Below are positions 18,216 to 28,035 of a stretch of 64,000 nt of DNA, one piece after another. The stretch lies in NCBI RefSeq assembly GCF_040719145.1, contig NZ_JBFDUZ010000001.1, positions 2,976,001 through 3,040,000 on the forward strand. The letters are read 5' to 3'. Both the position numbers and the translations under genes were made by a program. This DNA comes from Paenibacillus sp. JQZ6Y-1. GTDB taxonomy: Bacteria; Bacillota; Bacilli; Paenibacillales; Paenibacillaceae. The notes beneath the pieces were generated by a model. That model was given only the letters and a program-made list of their open reading frames with translations. It was not told the origin of the DNA and made no database searches. The number at the start of each line of letters is the position of its first letter. Position 1 is the stretch's first letter.

Positions 18216-18600
18216 TGAAAAGTCCTCCTCTGTATACATATCCTGTATGGAGTTCTGGCTGTGTGCCGGCACAATAACGATGAACCAAGCACGGTTCGGC
18301 ATATCCTATATCAATCGTTATATTGTACTCTTACCCTGAATGATACCTTTTGTTTTCATTGTAAAATAGCATTTTTATAATCTCAATAACGAACTGACAG
18401 ACGAAGTCGATCATTGTATTTATAAAAGCTAAGTAACTAATTCCCAATTTCTATTCATTTTCCAGATTTGCGTCCGATATAGGTGAAGTTGATGTGATGC
18501 AATGGGAGAAACGTACATAACCGCTCGTACAGACATCTCTTCCAGTCAGCAACAGTTGCAACCATATTCGAATCCGTACAGAGAGAGGGACAACCCAACT
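18216..18600. other. Intergenic region between two divergent genes
   Basis: The 385 bases hold the upstream regions of the bactofilin-like gene and the chemoreceptor. GTCCGATAT at 18472-18480 resembles the -10 element of sigma-D (motility) promoters, but no matching -35 box was found at the right distance. Nothing else was recognised. Confidence 0.3.
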
Positions 18601-20196
18601 ATGATGAACCGCAATACCGAAATCATCTTGCAACGCAACAAACTGATCAGCTATATGCTGTGGGCAATTACCGTGATCAGTGCCGCTATCACTTTCCTGA
18701 TTCCTGCCCTATGGATCTCCACGCTGGTATCCATCCTTGTAACCGGCATCATCACCGGCATGAATCTTGCCAAAAAAGGCATCCACATCATTCCTTGGAT
18801 CGTGACCGTTGCTATTATTACTAGCGGAATCTATGTCAATATCGAATCGATTAGCACGATGCAGGGCTTGCTCATCGTATCCCCACTACTGCTATATCCG
18901 AATAGTAGATATTACAATATCGCTTTTACAACATTGCTCGTTTATTTTATTCTGCATATCGTGATTGCACCAGCAGCCAATACGACATTGCTGCTAACCG
19001 ATATCATCAACATCAGTATGTTCCTCGTCACCGGTATCATCTTCATTACCGTATCACGCGTCAATCGCAATTTGTTCCAAGCAGGAGAAGATCGCTTGGT
19101 TGAGATCGCCGAATCGCAAACTCGCATGGAGCAAGTGATGCAGCAGGTACGCCAATCCGTACATGGTCTGGCACGCTTCACCGAGCAATTGAAGCAAAAG
19201 GTCAACGAAACCGGCACCATTACGTCCGAAGTAACAGCAGGCTTCAATCAGGTAGCACGCAGCGTCGAGCTGCAAGCAAACAACGTGTACGAAATTTCCG
19301 AATCGCTGTCCGTATCCGACCGTCATATTCAGGATGTAGCTGCGTATTCCTATCAGATGAAGGAATTGTCCGATACGATGACTTCTAGCACCGAAGATGG
19401 CAGTCAGCGCATGGAGCAGCTGAACAGCCAGATGGGTCACCTGCATACTATGGTAAACGAAGCGTCCACCGATATGCAGAAGTTCAACGAAGAAAGTCAT
19501 TCCATGAGCGCCATGCTGACTAGCATTTCCGACATTGCGCGCCAGACCAATCTGTTAGCATTGAACGCTGCGATTGAATCTGCACGTGCGGGTGAACACG
19601 GTAAAGGCTTTGCCGTTGTTGCCGACGAGGTGCGCAAGCTTGCCGAAAGCTCTGGTCAATCCGCTACCGATATCGCTGCTATCCTCACCCGTTTACAAGC
19701 ACGGACGCGCAATCTCAACGAGCGCTTTGACGGTATTCAAGCATCGTTGCAGGAAGGTCGTACCTCTGTCCAATCCGCTGCCGATGTATTCCGTGACGTG
19801 AATACCAGCTCCCAGCAGGTATTGAATCAGGCAGCTGACATTGAGACTAGCTCCGCAACGATGAAGGATTCCTCTGCACGCGTTGTACATGAAGTTACCG
19901 AAATCTCCAGCATGACTCAACAATCCAGCGCCGCTGCCGAAGAGATTCTGGCAAGTATGGAGCAACAGCAGCAGCTGACGCAGCATATGGTAGATAGCTT
20001 TGCTGAGCTGGAATTGCTGTTCAAAGGATTGAATGATCTCGTATTGGACGATGAATCGCTGGCAGCCGACGATCCTACAGCCACTACTACAAATGTAAAA
20101 GCAAATGGTACACCTGCATCTACTGGCGTTGGATCGAATCATACGGGCGCTTCCTTGCAAAAGAAAGATCGTTCTACCAATCAGCAAGCAAGCTAA
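18601..20196 (+). CDS. Methyl-accepting chemotaxis protein with multi-helix membrane domain
   Basis: The 531-residue protein begins with five or six transmembrane helices (about 15-190) and no large extracellular loop. It continues directly into a long coiled-coil signalling domain with the canonical hairpin tip ([21 protein letters not shown] and [14 protein letters not shown]). A HAMP domain is not obvious. It should control CheA kinase activity; the stimulus is probably sensed in the membrane. ATG at 18601 or the next codon is likely the start; an upstream in-frame ATG at 18502 would add a polar tail before the first helix. A terminator follows. Confidence 0.9.
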   Translation: MMNRNTEIILQRNKLISYMLWAITVISAAITFLIPALWISTLVSILVTGIITGMNLAKKGIHIIPWIVTVAIITSGIYVNIESISTMQGLLIVSPLLLYPNSRYYNIAFTTLLVYFILHIVIAPAANTTLLLTDIINISMFLVTGIIFITVSRVNRNLFQAGEDRLVEIAESQTRMEQVMQQVRQSVHGLARFTEQLKQKVNETGTITSEVTAGFNQVARSVELQANNVYEISESLSVSDRHIQDVAAYSYQMKELSDTMTSSTEDGSQRMEQLNSQMGHLHTMVNEASTDMQKFNEESHSMSAMLTSISDIARQTNLLALNAAIESARAGEHGKGFAVVADEVRKLAESSGQSATDIAAILTRLQARTRNLNERFDGIQASLQEGRTSVQSAADVFRDVNTSSQQVLNQAADIETSSATMKDSSARVVHEVTEISSMTQQSSAAAEEILASMEQQQQLTQHMVDSFAELELLFKGLNDLVLDDESLAADDPTATTTNVKANGTPASTGVGSNHTGASLQKKDRSTNQQAS

Positions 20197-20245
20197 TCTG
20201 CTGACCTGAACCAATCCATCCTCGCATATTGTCTTTTATCCAAAC

Positions 20246-20288
20246 AAAAGGAGCGTATATCCCATTACAGATATACGCTCCTTTTCTC
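20246..20288. terminator. Bidirectional terminator between the chemoreceptor and hydrolase genes
   Basis: AAAAGGAGCGTATAT and ATATACGCTCCTTTT form a perfect 15-bp stem with a 10-base loop and T-tracts on both strands. Confidence 0.9.
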
Positions 20289-20357
20289 ATATCCTATTCC
20301 TACCCAATATAACGAATCTAAGCGTTCCATCCTCATCATGTATCGGGCTTGTGTATA

Positions 20358-21188
20358 CTACAACTGCGCCAAGAACTCATCTACATATCCATAAAAACGC
20401 TCTGGCTCACTCAAATGCACATTATGATCGCTATTCGTCATTTCATACGTAAGCGCGTGCGGAACCAAATTCGTCATCTTCTCCCATTCGTCATCTGGCA
20501 ACGACTCACTATCCTTGGCACGAATCAGCAAGGTCGGGCAACGGAGTTGCTTCAGAATATGATACCAGCTCACATTATGAAGAATATTCGCCGCCATCGC
20601 CTGCCGACTGAACAAGAAGGTTACTCCTTCGTCCGTTTCTACCAGACTTTTCATAAAATACTGACAACTGATCTCCGTATCCTGTGTCGCTCGCAAATAC
20701 TGTTCTGCCTCTGTCCGACTTGTAAAAGGCAGCGGCCAATCTGCCGTCACCGGATCGACGTCCGGTAATTGCTCGAGCGGAATCTCCACCCGCACATCCG
20801 GTCCAAATGCCGCTTTGTCCAGAATCGCCATCGCCCGCACCTGCTCTGGATACGTCACTGTCAAATAAGCAGCCACCTGACCACCCAAAGAATGCCCAAT
20901 CACAATCGCCGAAGGAATATCCAGCGCCAGCAATAGCTGGTGTGCATCCTCCGCCAACTCTTCTGCCGTATACCGTCCGAGCGGCTTGTCACTCAGCCCA
21001 TGCCCCCGATGATCCTGCGCAATGATGCGGTAATCGTCGCCGTACCGCTGCATAACATCCGTCCACGTCTCCGCTCTACCATATCGTCCGTGGAGACATA
21101 GAATGACTGGCTTTCCTTCCGTATGTGTGTCCAGATAAAATAGCTTAATCTGCTGTAACTGTATCGTATGTCTCTGTATCGTCACCAT
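20358..21188 (-). CDS. Alpha/beta-hydrolase
   Basis: The 276-residue protein has the alpha/beta-hydrolase core: oxyanion-loop HGRYG, DHRGHGLSDKP, nucleophile Ser in the elbow IGHSLGGQ (about residue 100) and the catalytic His in NSDHNVHL near the C-terminus. It may be an esterase, lactonase or C-C hydrolase; the substrate is unknown. No signal peptide. ATG at 21188 is chosen over two upstream in-frame starts because GGAGGAGA gives about 8 bases of spacing. Confidence 0.88.
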   Translation of the reverse strand: MVTIQRHTIQLQQIKLFYLDTHTEGKPVILCLHGRYGRAETWTDVMQRYGDDYRIIAQDHRGHGLSDKPLGRYTAEELAEDAHQLLLALDIPSAIVIGHSLGGQVAAYLTVTYPEQVRAMAILDKAAFGPDVRVEIPLEQLPDVDPVTADWPLPFTSRTEAEQYLRATQDTEISCQYFMKSLVETDEGVTFLFSRQAMAANILHNVSWYHILKQLRCPTLLIRAKDSESLPDDEWEKMTNLVPHALTYEMTNSDHNVHLSEPERFYGYVDEFLAQL

Positions 21189-21453
21189 ATGCATTCTCCT
21201 CCAATAATATAAATCTCCACACCAAAACGCAGACCTATACACTTCAACCCTGCTGTCTGCTTAACTAGTATACCATGCTTATGCAAACGCAATAAAATGG
21301 AACAATACGCATCAATCCATCCTTACATACCATTCTCCATGATCTACCTTTATCACACAGTTCATCTGTCACAACCCTTTCTGCTATAATATGGGCTAGA
21401 TAGAACCAACGAATAGATTGACTAGGAACCACCATCTGAAAGGAGTTCATCCC

Positions 21454-22383
21454 ATGTCCAATACCGTATCCATCAAATGGCTGCTCGCCCGCCTGTACGA
21501 ACCTGACCTCGTTGTCGCCGACTGCCGTTTCTGGTTAAACGACCCACAGGCAGGTCACCAAAAATATAAAGAAGAACATATCCCACGCGCCATTTATCTT
21601 GATCTGGAAGAAGATCTTTCTTCGCCCATCAGCACCCACGGCGGACGCCATCCATTACCAGAGCCAGAACAAATCGCCAAAACTTTCGGACGTGCCGGAC
21701 TGAGCCAAGACGACCGCATCGTGATTTACGATGATAACAATGGTATGAACGCTGCTCGTTTGTGGTGGATGCTGACCTATCTTGGTCACAGTCAGGTGTA
21801 CATATTAGAACAGGATTTCAGCGCTTGGAAAAAGGCTGGCTTCCCTGTCACCGACGAACAACCCATCGTTGTACCCAAAACATTTGAAGCCCGTCCGCGG
21901 CAGGAATTGCTGGTAGATGTGGATACGGTGCGTAAGGTATCGGAGCGTTTGTCGAGTAAAGGTCATACTGGTAATGGTACGGATGCTTCCGATACTGGAG
22001 ATGCAGAAGCCTTGGCTGGAGTATCCGCAGTGTCTGCATCCTCTACCGTATTGATCGACTCCCGCGCTCATAACCGCTATCTGGGACTGGAAGAAACGAT
22101 GGATAAAGTAGCTGGGCATATTCCGGGCGCTGTTAACTTTTTCTGGCAGGATGTGCTGACGGAAACAGGGAGTTTGAAGTCAGTAGAGCAGTTGGAAGAA
22201 CATTTTGCTAGATTGGATAAAGCTGCGGAGATTATTGTATATTGCGGGTCTGGGGTGTCTGCTTGTCCGAATATACTGGCGCTCACGCAGGTTGGGTTTG
22301 AGAATGTGAAGTTGTACCCGGGGAGTTGGAGTGATTGGATTAGTTACGAGGAGAATCCGATTGCGACGGGTGAAGAAAAATAA
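21454..22383 (+). CDS. Sulfurtransferase with two rhodanese domains
   Basis: The 309-residue protein has two rhodanese domains. The N-terminal one (about 1-140; ADCRFWLNDPQ, GGRHPLP) lacks the catalytic Cys, with YDDNNGMNAAR in that place. The C-terminal one has the active-site loop YCGSGVSAC. This fits thiosulfate or 3-mercaptopyruvate sulfurtransferases. The domains are joined by an unusually long Gly/Ser/Ala/Asp-rich linker (about residues 165-205). AAAGGAG upstream of 21454 decides the start over an earlier in-frame ATG. Confidence 0.92.
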   Translation: MSNTVSIKWLLARLYEPDLVVADCRFWLNDPQAGHQKYKEEHIPRAIYLDLEEDLSSPISTHGGRHPLPEPEQIAKTFGRAGLSQDDRIVIYDDNNGMNAARLWWMLTYLGHSQVYILEQDFSAWKKAGFPVTDEQPIVVPKTFEARPRQELLVDVDTVRKVSERLSSKGHTGNGTDASDTGDAEALAGVSAVSASSTVLIDSRAHNRYLGLEETMDKVAGHIPGAVNFFWQDVLTETGSLKSVEQLEEHFARLDKAAEIIVYCGSGVSACPNILALTQVGFENVKLYPGSWSDWISYEENPIATGEEK

Positions 22384-22398
22384 AGTGATCAGCAATAG

Positions 22399-22430
22399 AG
22401 AAGCCCATATTTGATGCGGGTTTCTTCTTC
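22399..22430 (+). terminator. Probable terminator after the sulfurtransferase gene
   Basis: AGAAGCCC and GGGTTTCT form an 8-bp stem (one G-U pair), followed by a broken T-rich tract. Confidence 0.55.
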
Positions 22431-22548
22431 TTTGTCTTCACATCACCTATTCCCACTACCATCTAATTTACTTGATCTAGTATCCCTATTTTCTTCATCC
22501 CTTTGATCTTAAAAAATGATAAATCAAACAATAATCTCATAAATCAAC

Positions 22549-22596
22549 AAAAAAGGAGTGCTCCAAGCCACAACGAACGCTTAGAGCCACTCCTTT
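22549..22596 (-). terminator. Terminator after the VanZ-like gene
   Basis: On the minus strand AAAGGAGTGGCTCTAAGC pairs with GCTTGGAGCACTCCTTT, with one bulge, and is followed by a T-run. Confidence 0.75.
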
Positions 22597-22612
22597 CCCA
22601 TCCCGTTTCCCC

Positions 22613-23542
22613 TCATTCCCAAACATGCTTCATCTCCCGATACCCAACATCCCATGCCTGTTCATTTCCTTCCAACGTAATCGTGATCTCGTTGGCTGTG
22701 CCTTCTTCAAAATGCCACTCAAATACCTCCGGTCCATGCCCTTGATATTTTTGAGAGTTGCTTAAGACTTGTCGCCCATTTACGGATAAGCTAATGCTTC
22801 CTTGAAAGTCGCTTTGATCGGGAATGCCGTATTGCAAATAAAAATAAGCAACTTTTCCATCTAATTTGTAGCTATATGTCTCTGATTTCTTATTATTCGC
22901 ATCGTATCGATTAAATTGAGGCGTTACTTCTTGACCGTCTACTTGGAAAGGCAGCAATTCTGCCGTTTTCGATGTAACTCCACTGCTGGTTTTCCAATCG
23001 TTCAAAGCCACAAATGGTCCCAGAGATGTAGCGAGGGCTTTATCAATGCCAGCGCCAACTCCCCATGTCATGATCAATAGCACGACAATCGAAATACCCA
23101 TGGACACTACACTTTGCCAAACGTTCTTAGCACGACTTCCTATGCGGTAAGCTGCGAAACCAATGACTGCGCCAGAGGCATTTTTTAGCACATCGTCTAC
23201 ATCAAAGCTTCCGCGTAGAGTCAAAGCTTGTATCGTTTCCAGCAAGAGAATCGATACCAGAAACCCTAGAATGAATCGCACAAATGTCGTCCGATATAAC
23301 AATGGAATGAATATCCCAAAAGGAATGAATGCCGCTATATTCCCCAGACTGACCACATCCATTACCGTCGGATGCAACAATTCCCAAGGATTCGGCAATT
23401 TCAAAAAATTATCAGGTAAAAAAATAAACGTATACTGATCGGATGCAGAATCGCCCCGCCCGAAAGCAAAAAACATAAAATACAAAATCAAAAGTGTATA
23501 GATGATAGCTACGGTGAAAAGAAGCTTGCGTTGTTTTGACAT
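22613..23542 (-). CDS. VanZ-family membrane protein with extracellular C-terminal domain
   Basis: The 309-residue protein has an N-terminal VanZ-like region of four to five membrane helices (about 1-175), with FIPFGIFIPLL, LLLETIQALTLRGSFDVDDVLKNASGAVIGF. A soluble beta-rich C-terminal part (about 190-309) resembles NPCBM/carbohydrate-binding jelly rolls (KVAYFYLQYGI, ISLSVNGRQV) and should lie outside the cell. VanZ proteins are linked to teicoplanin tolerance in vanA elements, but most chromosomal members are uncharacterised. GGAGA precedes the start. No van genes are nearby. Confidence 0.8.
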   Translation of the reverse strand: MSKQRKLLFTVAIIYTLLILYFMFFAFGRGDSASDQYTFIFLPDNFLKLPNPWELLHPTVMDVVSLGNIAAFIPFGIFIPLLYRTTFVRFILGFLVSILLLETIQALTLRGSFDVDDVLKNASGAVIGFAAYRIGSRAKNVWQSVVSMGISIVVLLIMTWGVGAGIDKALATSLGPFVALNDWKTSSGVTSKTAELLPFQVDGQEVTPQFNRYDANNKKSETYSYKLDGKVAYFYLQYGIPDQSDFQGSISLSVNGRQVLSNSQKYQGHGPEVFEWHFEEGTANEITITLEGNEQAWDVGYREMKHVWE

Positions 23543-23822
23543 AATGATCTCCTTTAGAAAAAGCGTTTGAACAGTCTATGTATAAGACGGTCTGTTTGTC
23601 CTTTTTGTATCCATATACTGGAATCCTATTAGAAAGTACGCTATCCCAAAAGAAAAAGTGAATCGCCGTATAACAAAAAGGACTGATCGTATATCACGAC
23701 CAATCCCTTCACTATTCATTTTCACATCATCCATTTTCTTGTCATTCATTTTGTTGTTATTCAGTTTGTCTCGTCATCTGTGTATCGTGTTACATGAGTA
23801 TACATACCATGCCATATCTTAC

Positions 23823-24344
23823 TCAGCTACTCCACTGTTTATAGCCCAACACAGCATAGTTTGGATTATTACTTGAAATGAAAATACGGAACTTCTTGTA
23901 ATCATTGCGAGGTAATTTCATCGCTTGTTTTTGTACTTTAGAGCTTGGTTGGAACGTAGCTACATATACCGATTCCCACCCTCGATCTGTTTCGGTTTCT
24001 AGACTAAACACGACGATTTGTTTATTTTGCCCTGGAAATGGGAATGCCGTGAATTGAACATCTGTAATCCCTTCCGCACCAAAGCTGATCGTCGAACGAG
24101 GCGTAGATTCAGCATTAAAGCTAGCAAGAGCATAATACGGTAGATTCGGAACAGGATCGCCCGGCTGTGGTGGTTCAGGAATGGTGATTGGCGCACCCTG
24201 TATACTGCTTGCATTGGGCTGTATAACGCTTGCAGCACTCTCCGCAAAAGCAGTCAATGGAGTGGAAGCAGATAGACCCAATGATACCCCTACAGTCAGA
24301 GCTACCATCGGAACGATTTTCACTAGCGGTTTGAATGAATTCAT
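23823..24344 (-). CDS. Secreted protein of unknown function
   Basis: The 173-residue protein has a clear signal peptide (Lys, hydrophobic core VPMVALTVGVSLGLSAS, cleavage probably after TAFAE or nearby). A proline-rich spacer (ITIPEPPQPGDPVPNLPYY) and a small beta-rich domain with no recognised motif follow. GAGGAAG upstream sets the start. It lies between the VanZ-like gene and a NUDIX gene, all on the minus strand, but terminators separate them. Confidence 0.75.
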   Translation of the reverse strand: MNSFKPLVKIVPMVALTVGVSLGLSASTPLTAFAESAASVIQPNASSIQGAPITIPEPPQPGDPVPNLPYYALASFNAESTPRSTISFGAEGITDVQFTAFPFPGQNKQIVVFSLETETDRGWESVYVATFQPSSKVQKQAMKLPRNDYKKFRIFISSNNPNYAVLGYKQWSS

Positions 24345-24509
24345 TATGCTTCCTCGCCTTCATTTGTTAAGATATTGGGCGCTCGTCATGCTGAAATGTT
24401 AGGCTTACACCTCTTTCCCTATGTTTTCGACATTCATGTTTTCCTTTGTACCTAAATCAGTGAATTACGAACACCTTTAATGTAACATTTTTAGCAATAG
24501 ATGGATATA

Positions 24510-24558
24510 AAATAAACAGCACCCCTACTCACATACGGAATAGGAGTGCTGTTTATTT
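24510..24558 (-). terminator. Terminator after the NUDIX gene
   Basis: AAATAAACAGCAC and GTGCTGTTTATTT are the outer arms of a long stem that also contains CCCTA/TAGG. T residues follow on both strands. Confidence 0.8.
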
Positions 24559-24615
24559 CATTCTATCCAACTACTTTATCATTCTACCTCACATCTTATC
24601 TGTCAGCTTTGCAGC

Positions 24616-25044
24616 TTAATCTCTATCATGATCCCAATACGGGATGCCCTCGCTCATGATCAACTTGCGTAATCCATCTTTGTAAAAAGGCATCAACTCT
24701 TCGGCTACCTCAATATCCAACCAAGCAATCTCCGAAATCTCATCTGCTCTGACTACTTCCTCATGACCGCCAACAATTTCACCTTTAAAGGTAATAAATA
24801 ACGCCTGCTCTTGCCTATCCAACAACACACGTTCATTTATTGCTACAATTCCATTTACTTTAATATCCAGCCCTGTCTCTTCCTTGGCTTCTCGAATGGC
24901 TGCCTGATCCAAAGGCTCGTTCTGCTCTACTGCTCCGCCCGGCAGTGACCAGCGATCACCAGCTGGGTCGATATTGCAAACAGCTAATACTTTGGACTGA
25001 GTGGCATCGGTAATTAAAGAATAAGCTACATTGACTCTGATCAT
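24616..25044 (-). CDS. NUDIX hydrolase
   Basis: The 142-residue protein has a complete Nudix box at about 36-58, starting GGAVEQNEPLDQAA and ending REAKEETGLDI (GX5EX7REUXEEXGU). It hydrolyses a nucleoside-diphosphate-linked compound with Mg2+ or Mn2+. The substrate is not predictable. AAAAGGAG lies before the start. It begins the minus-strand accessory stretch. Confidence 0.92.
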   Translation of the reverse strand: MIRVNVAYSLITDATQSKVLAVCNIDPAGDRWSLPGGAVEQNEPLDQAAIREAKEETGLDIKVNGIVAINERVLLDRQEQALFITFKGEIVGGHEEVVRADEISEIAWLDIEVAEELMPFYKDGLRKLIMSEGIPYWDHDRD

Positions 25045-25134
25045 AGTGTAAGGCTCCTTTTATTTATACTTTCTTTTACTAAAATTAATCAATTATTCGT
25101 ATTCTTCTTGCGCATCATATACTATCATTTCACC

Positions 25135-25269
25135 TCATAACTCAAGTAACTCCCTATATTTAGCTGCTCGCCTTCGTTTTTGCTCGATCTTTTCGAGGTT
25201 TGTCAATTGACTCATTCGATCATACGAAGTGAAGCCTGTGTTCTGGAGAATCTGTACCTTTACCTCCAT
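25135..25269 (-). CDS. Possible small ORF or remnant
   Basis: This is a 44-codon frame beginning MEVKVQILQNTG and ending in a very basic helix (KIEQKRRRAAKYRELLEL). It starts 21 bases after the preceding small gene and has no clear ribosome binding site. It may be the 3' end of a decayed gene. It is listed only because the composition looks protein-like. Confidence 0.25.
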   Translation of the reverse strand: MEVKVQILQNTGFTSYDRMSQLTNLEKIEQKRRRAAKYRELLEL

Positions 25270-25290
25270 ACAGCAATCAGCTACACTCAA

Positions 25291-25575
25291 CTACTGATTA
25301 TCCATCTTCCCTGGCTCTTCCTCTGCATTAATCACTATCCTCTTCCCATTATTTAAAAATAACGAATAGTCCAGTTCCTCCATTACTATGCCGCGAATTT
25401 GACCTAAGATCGGATGAGCAATCTCCAGAATTTCAGCTTCTACTTCTCGATCTTTTATTGATACAGGCCCATTAGCAAAAGACTGTACATCTCTTTGCAA
25501 ATAAAACAGATCCGTATCACCGACAACGATTGATTGATCTAACCCATACCAGAACGGATTCCATTTCATAATCAT
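25291..25575 (-). CDS. Small hypothetical protein
   Basis: The protein has about 94 residues, begins MIMKWNPFWYGLDQSIVVGDT and is acidic. It has no signal peptide, helix or motif that was recognised. ATG codons at 25575 and 25569 are both possible, and AAAGAA upstream is a weak site. It sits among other short minus-strand genes of the 25-33 kb stretch. Confidence 0.5.
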   Translation of the reverse strand: MIMKWNPFWYGLDQSIVVGDTDLFYLQRDVQSFANGPVSIKDREVEAEILEIAHPILGQIRGIVMEELDYSLFLNNGKRIVINAEEEPGKMDNQ

Positions 25576-25600
25576 AAGCAAAATTCTTTCTTCGATTTAT

Positions 25601-25783
25601 TCATTTCGATAAGTATCTGTATATTTTCCAACCGATCATTCCCACAAATACTCGCTCTTTCGATATACCAAATTCTATTCTTGCTTCTATTCTTTGATCG
25701 TAATCGCAAGTATCTTCATCTACTCGAAAAACCAGTGAAACTGCATAGGAGCGCCTTACTAAATTACATCGAAAGAAGCATCT
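25601..25783 (-). pseudogene. Open fragment without a start codon
   Basis: A 60-codon frame with protein-like composition (LVFRVDEDTCDYDQRIEARI, then FVGMIGWKIYRYLSK) is bounded upstream by an in-frame stop (25784-25786). It has no usable ATG or ribosome binding site. It is probably the C-terminal remnant of a gene whose 5' part has decayed in 25784-26042, where nothing else was recognised. Confidence 0.35.
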
Positions 25784-26042
25784 TTACCCAACGTAATCTA
25801 TAGCGGTAAAAATATTATTGAGAACCTGAAATCGTATTATACCTGTAGATTAGCCAACTTCAAAATACAACCCGCTGTATACCGAGGAGCCTATGTATTT
25901 GAGGATATAAGACTGGTTGTTCCTGTATTCTAGCTTGTTTTATCGGGAATAACTTCATCATCACTCTCTCCTTCAAAACAGCTCTATTTATTCGATTCCA
26001 GACTTGGCTGTAAGCGTTTCGTTTAAAAATGGTGGATGTTGC

Positions 26043-26402
26043 TCATTCTGCTGTCTTCATTCTTCCCCAAATTTCTTTTATAATGTAAGCCGATATTTCA
26101 TCATCTAATGGCATTCCTCTGAATAAAAACGTATAAAAGCTTCGCGTTTCTTCATCTTTTTCATCCGATCTTTCAACATGATCTTCAACCCACATTGTTC
26201 TAAATTCATATATCAGTTTAGGAACTTTACTCTCATCTGAAAGCTCGTAATGATTACGTATGTACATGCCTAATGAAAAGTGCAAACCAATGGTGTTATC
26301 CAGTGCTCTTAGCTGGTTCTTCTTGGTGTCATCCAGATCGTGTTTTATTATGTAATCGATTAATCCGTTCAAAGAATCAATAGCTATCTTCTTCCTGTCC
26401 AT
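26043..26402 (-). CDS. Hypothetical protein resembling DUF6794
   Basis: This acidic protein of 119 residues contains LDDTKKNQLRALDNTIGLHFSLGMYIRNHYEL and ends in a helix with ISAYIIKEIWGRM. The LHFxLGMxIRNxxxL pattern recalls the DUF6794 family as remembered; this was not checked. Such proteins are frequent in immunity-like gene arrays of Bacillota. AAGGTGG precedes the start. Confidence 0.6.
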   Translation of the reverse strand: MDRKKIAIDSLNGLIDYIIKHDLDDTKKNQLRALDNTIGLHFSLGMYIRNHYELSDESKVPKLIYEFRTMWVEDHVERSDEKDEETRSFYTFLFRGMPLDDEISAYIIKEIWGRMKTAE

Positions 26403-26458
26403 CGCTTAACCACCTTATTGCATTTGATCTACTGACGAATCGTTATAGATTTAAGTTG

Positions 26459-26554
26459 CTAATCGGTATCCATTGGTGTTTGCTTTAAGATCAATATTTC
26501 TTCCTCATACATCCGAATCCAATCCGCAGTATAGTCGGCTAATTGAATAGGCAT
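26459..26554 (-). pseudogene. Fragment resembling the N-terminus of a GrpB-family protein
   Basis: A 31-codon frame behind a good GGGAGGG site reads MPIQLADYTADWIRMYEEE and then stops. The order of residues resembles the start of GrpB/UPF0157 proteins, which are normally about 170 residues long. It may be a truncated remnant or a chance ORF. Confidence 0.3.
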
Positions 26555-26690
26555 GAACATCCCTCCCTTTTCATCTACCACTTTACTCTATTTACCAAAG
26601 AAGTAAAATACACAAATCTACTCCATCACTTCGTATACTCGTGTATTACTGCTTCGACTTGGTCGCATCGGGTAATTGTAATCAACTCTA

Positions 26691-26709
26691 GTTAATGATC
26701 ATAATTAAC
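26691..26709. promoter_or_regulatory. Palindrome upstream of the FAD monooxygenase gene
   Basis: GTTAAT-GATCATA-ATTAAC is a 19-base palindrome with eight of nine positions symmetric, about 100 bases before the monooxygenase start. It looks like a TetR/MarR-type operator. No such regulator is next to it. Confidence 0.4.
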
Positions 26710-26810
26710 AACTATAGCTAACAATGACCAATCACGGATGGTAATGCCTCACCTTATTTCCACTGATCTCATTTATATAAGCACAATGATGTGCTGAGAG
26801 GAGCAAAAGC

Positions 26811-28025
26811 ATGAACGTTCACAAAGCGCTTATTTCGGGTGCAAGTATTGCCGGACTCAGCACGGCTTTCTGGTTGAGTAAAGCAGGCTGGGAAGTCACC
26901 ATTATTGAGCGCGCCAGCGCATTTCGAGATGGGGGACAAAATGTCGATGTACGCGGCATTGCACGCGAAGTTTTGCAAAAGATGGGACTGGAAGATCAGG
27001 TACGCCAGCAAACTACGACCGAGGAAGGCACGGCATTTGTGAATGAAAAAGGGCAGGTGGTCGGTGCCTTTCCAGTAGAGGATTCGGATGGAATGACAGC
27101 GGAGCTAGAGATTCTACGCGGTGATCTAGCACGTATTGTACTGGAATCTCTTCCACCAAGTATCGATATTCGGTACGGCGAATGGATTGATGATGTGATT
27201 CATCATGACGAGCAGGTGGAGATTCAACTGCATTCCGGGCAAACGGAATATTACGATCTGCTCATTATCGCGGAAGGCGTTCGTTCCAAAACGCGGGATG
27301 CCCTGTTCGGCGACCGTGTATCCCGACGCGAGCTTGGGCTTAATATCGCCTACGGAACAATTGAACGCACCGCTGAGGATGACCGTTGGTGGCGCTGGTA
27401 TACGGCTACAGCTGGTCGCCAGATTTCACTACGTCCAGATAATCAGGGAACGATTCGTGCGATGCTAGCATTCAAGGACCGCGCGAATAGCCTTGCCGCG
27501 ATGCCGTCTGATGAAGCTCGTGCTCAATTACGGGACATTTTTGCCGGAGCTGGCTGGCAGGATGAACGAGTGGTCAATGGATTTGCGACCTCGAAGGATG
27601 TTTATTTTGATTATTTGACCCAGATTATGATGTCCACATGGTCGGAAGGCAGAGTGTGTGTTACAGGCGATGCGGCATGGTGCGTGACTCCGATCGGCGG
27701 TGGCGGCTCCTCGCTGGCATTGATTGGTGGATACGTTCTGGCAGCGTTCCTATCGCAATCGGAATCCAATGATGTAGCTAGTATCCGAACTTGTCTCGAC
27801 AAGTATGAGCAATGGATGCGTCCCATCATTGATAAAGCGCAGCATTTGCCACCAGGCGCGCCGGACTTCTTTTACCCGCAGACCAAACTGGGCGTTGGAA
27901 CGATGCAGACGTTTATACGGATTGCCAGCTTTGGTCCGTTTCGTAAGCTTGCTTCACGCATCGGGCATGTGGCGCGTACGAAGCAGCAACTTCCAGATAT
28001 ACGGATTGTTCAAACTATACTGTAG
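26811..28025 (+). CDS. FAD-dependent aromatic monooxygenase (UbiH/TetX-like group)
   Basis: The 404-residue protein has the N-terminal FAD-binding motif SGASIAGLSTAFWL (Rossmann GxGxxG variant), the conserved FRDGGQNVDVRG loop, the LLIIAEGVRSKTR (DG-type) motif and the C-terminal GDAAWCVTPIGGGGSSLA FAD motif. These mark group A flavoprotein hydroxylases, which include TetX and many antibiotic or aromatic hydroxylases. The substrate is unknown. GAGAGGAG precedes the start. It is the only plus-strand gene in the 22.6-34.9 kb stretch, with its own palindromic operator candidate and terminator. Confidence 0.9.
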   Translation: MNVHKALISGASIAGLSTAFWLSKAGWEVTIIERASAFRDGGQNVDVRGIAREVLQKMGLEDQVRQQTTTEEGTAFVNEKGQVVGAFPVEDSDGMTAELEILRGDLARIVLESLPPSIDIRYGEWIDDVIHHDEQVEIQLHSGQTEYYDLLIIAEGVRSKTRDALFGDRVSRRELGLNIAYGTIERTAEDDRWWRWYTATAGRQISLRPDNQGTIRAMLAFKDRANSLAAMPSDEARAQLRDIFAGAGWQDERVVNGFATSKDVYFDYLTQIMMSTWSEGRVCVTGDAAWCVTPIGGGGSSLALIGGYVLAAFLSQSESNDVASIRTCLDKYEQWMRPIIDKAQHLPPGAPDFFYPQTKLGVGTMQTFIRIASFGPFRKLASRIGHVARTKQQLPDIRIVQTIL

Positions 28026-28035
28026 ATGAGTGAAT

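Noticed and set aside
18472-18480. Sigma-D-like -10 element GTCCGATAT before the chemoreceptor gene
   Set aside because: No matching -35 element at the needed distance, so it is not counted as a promoter.
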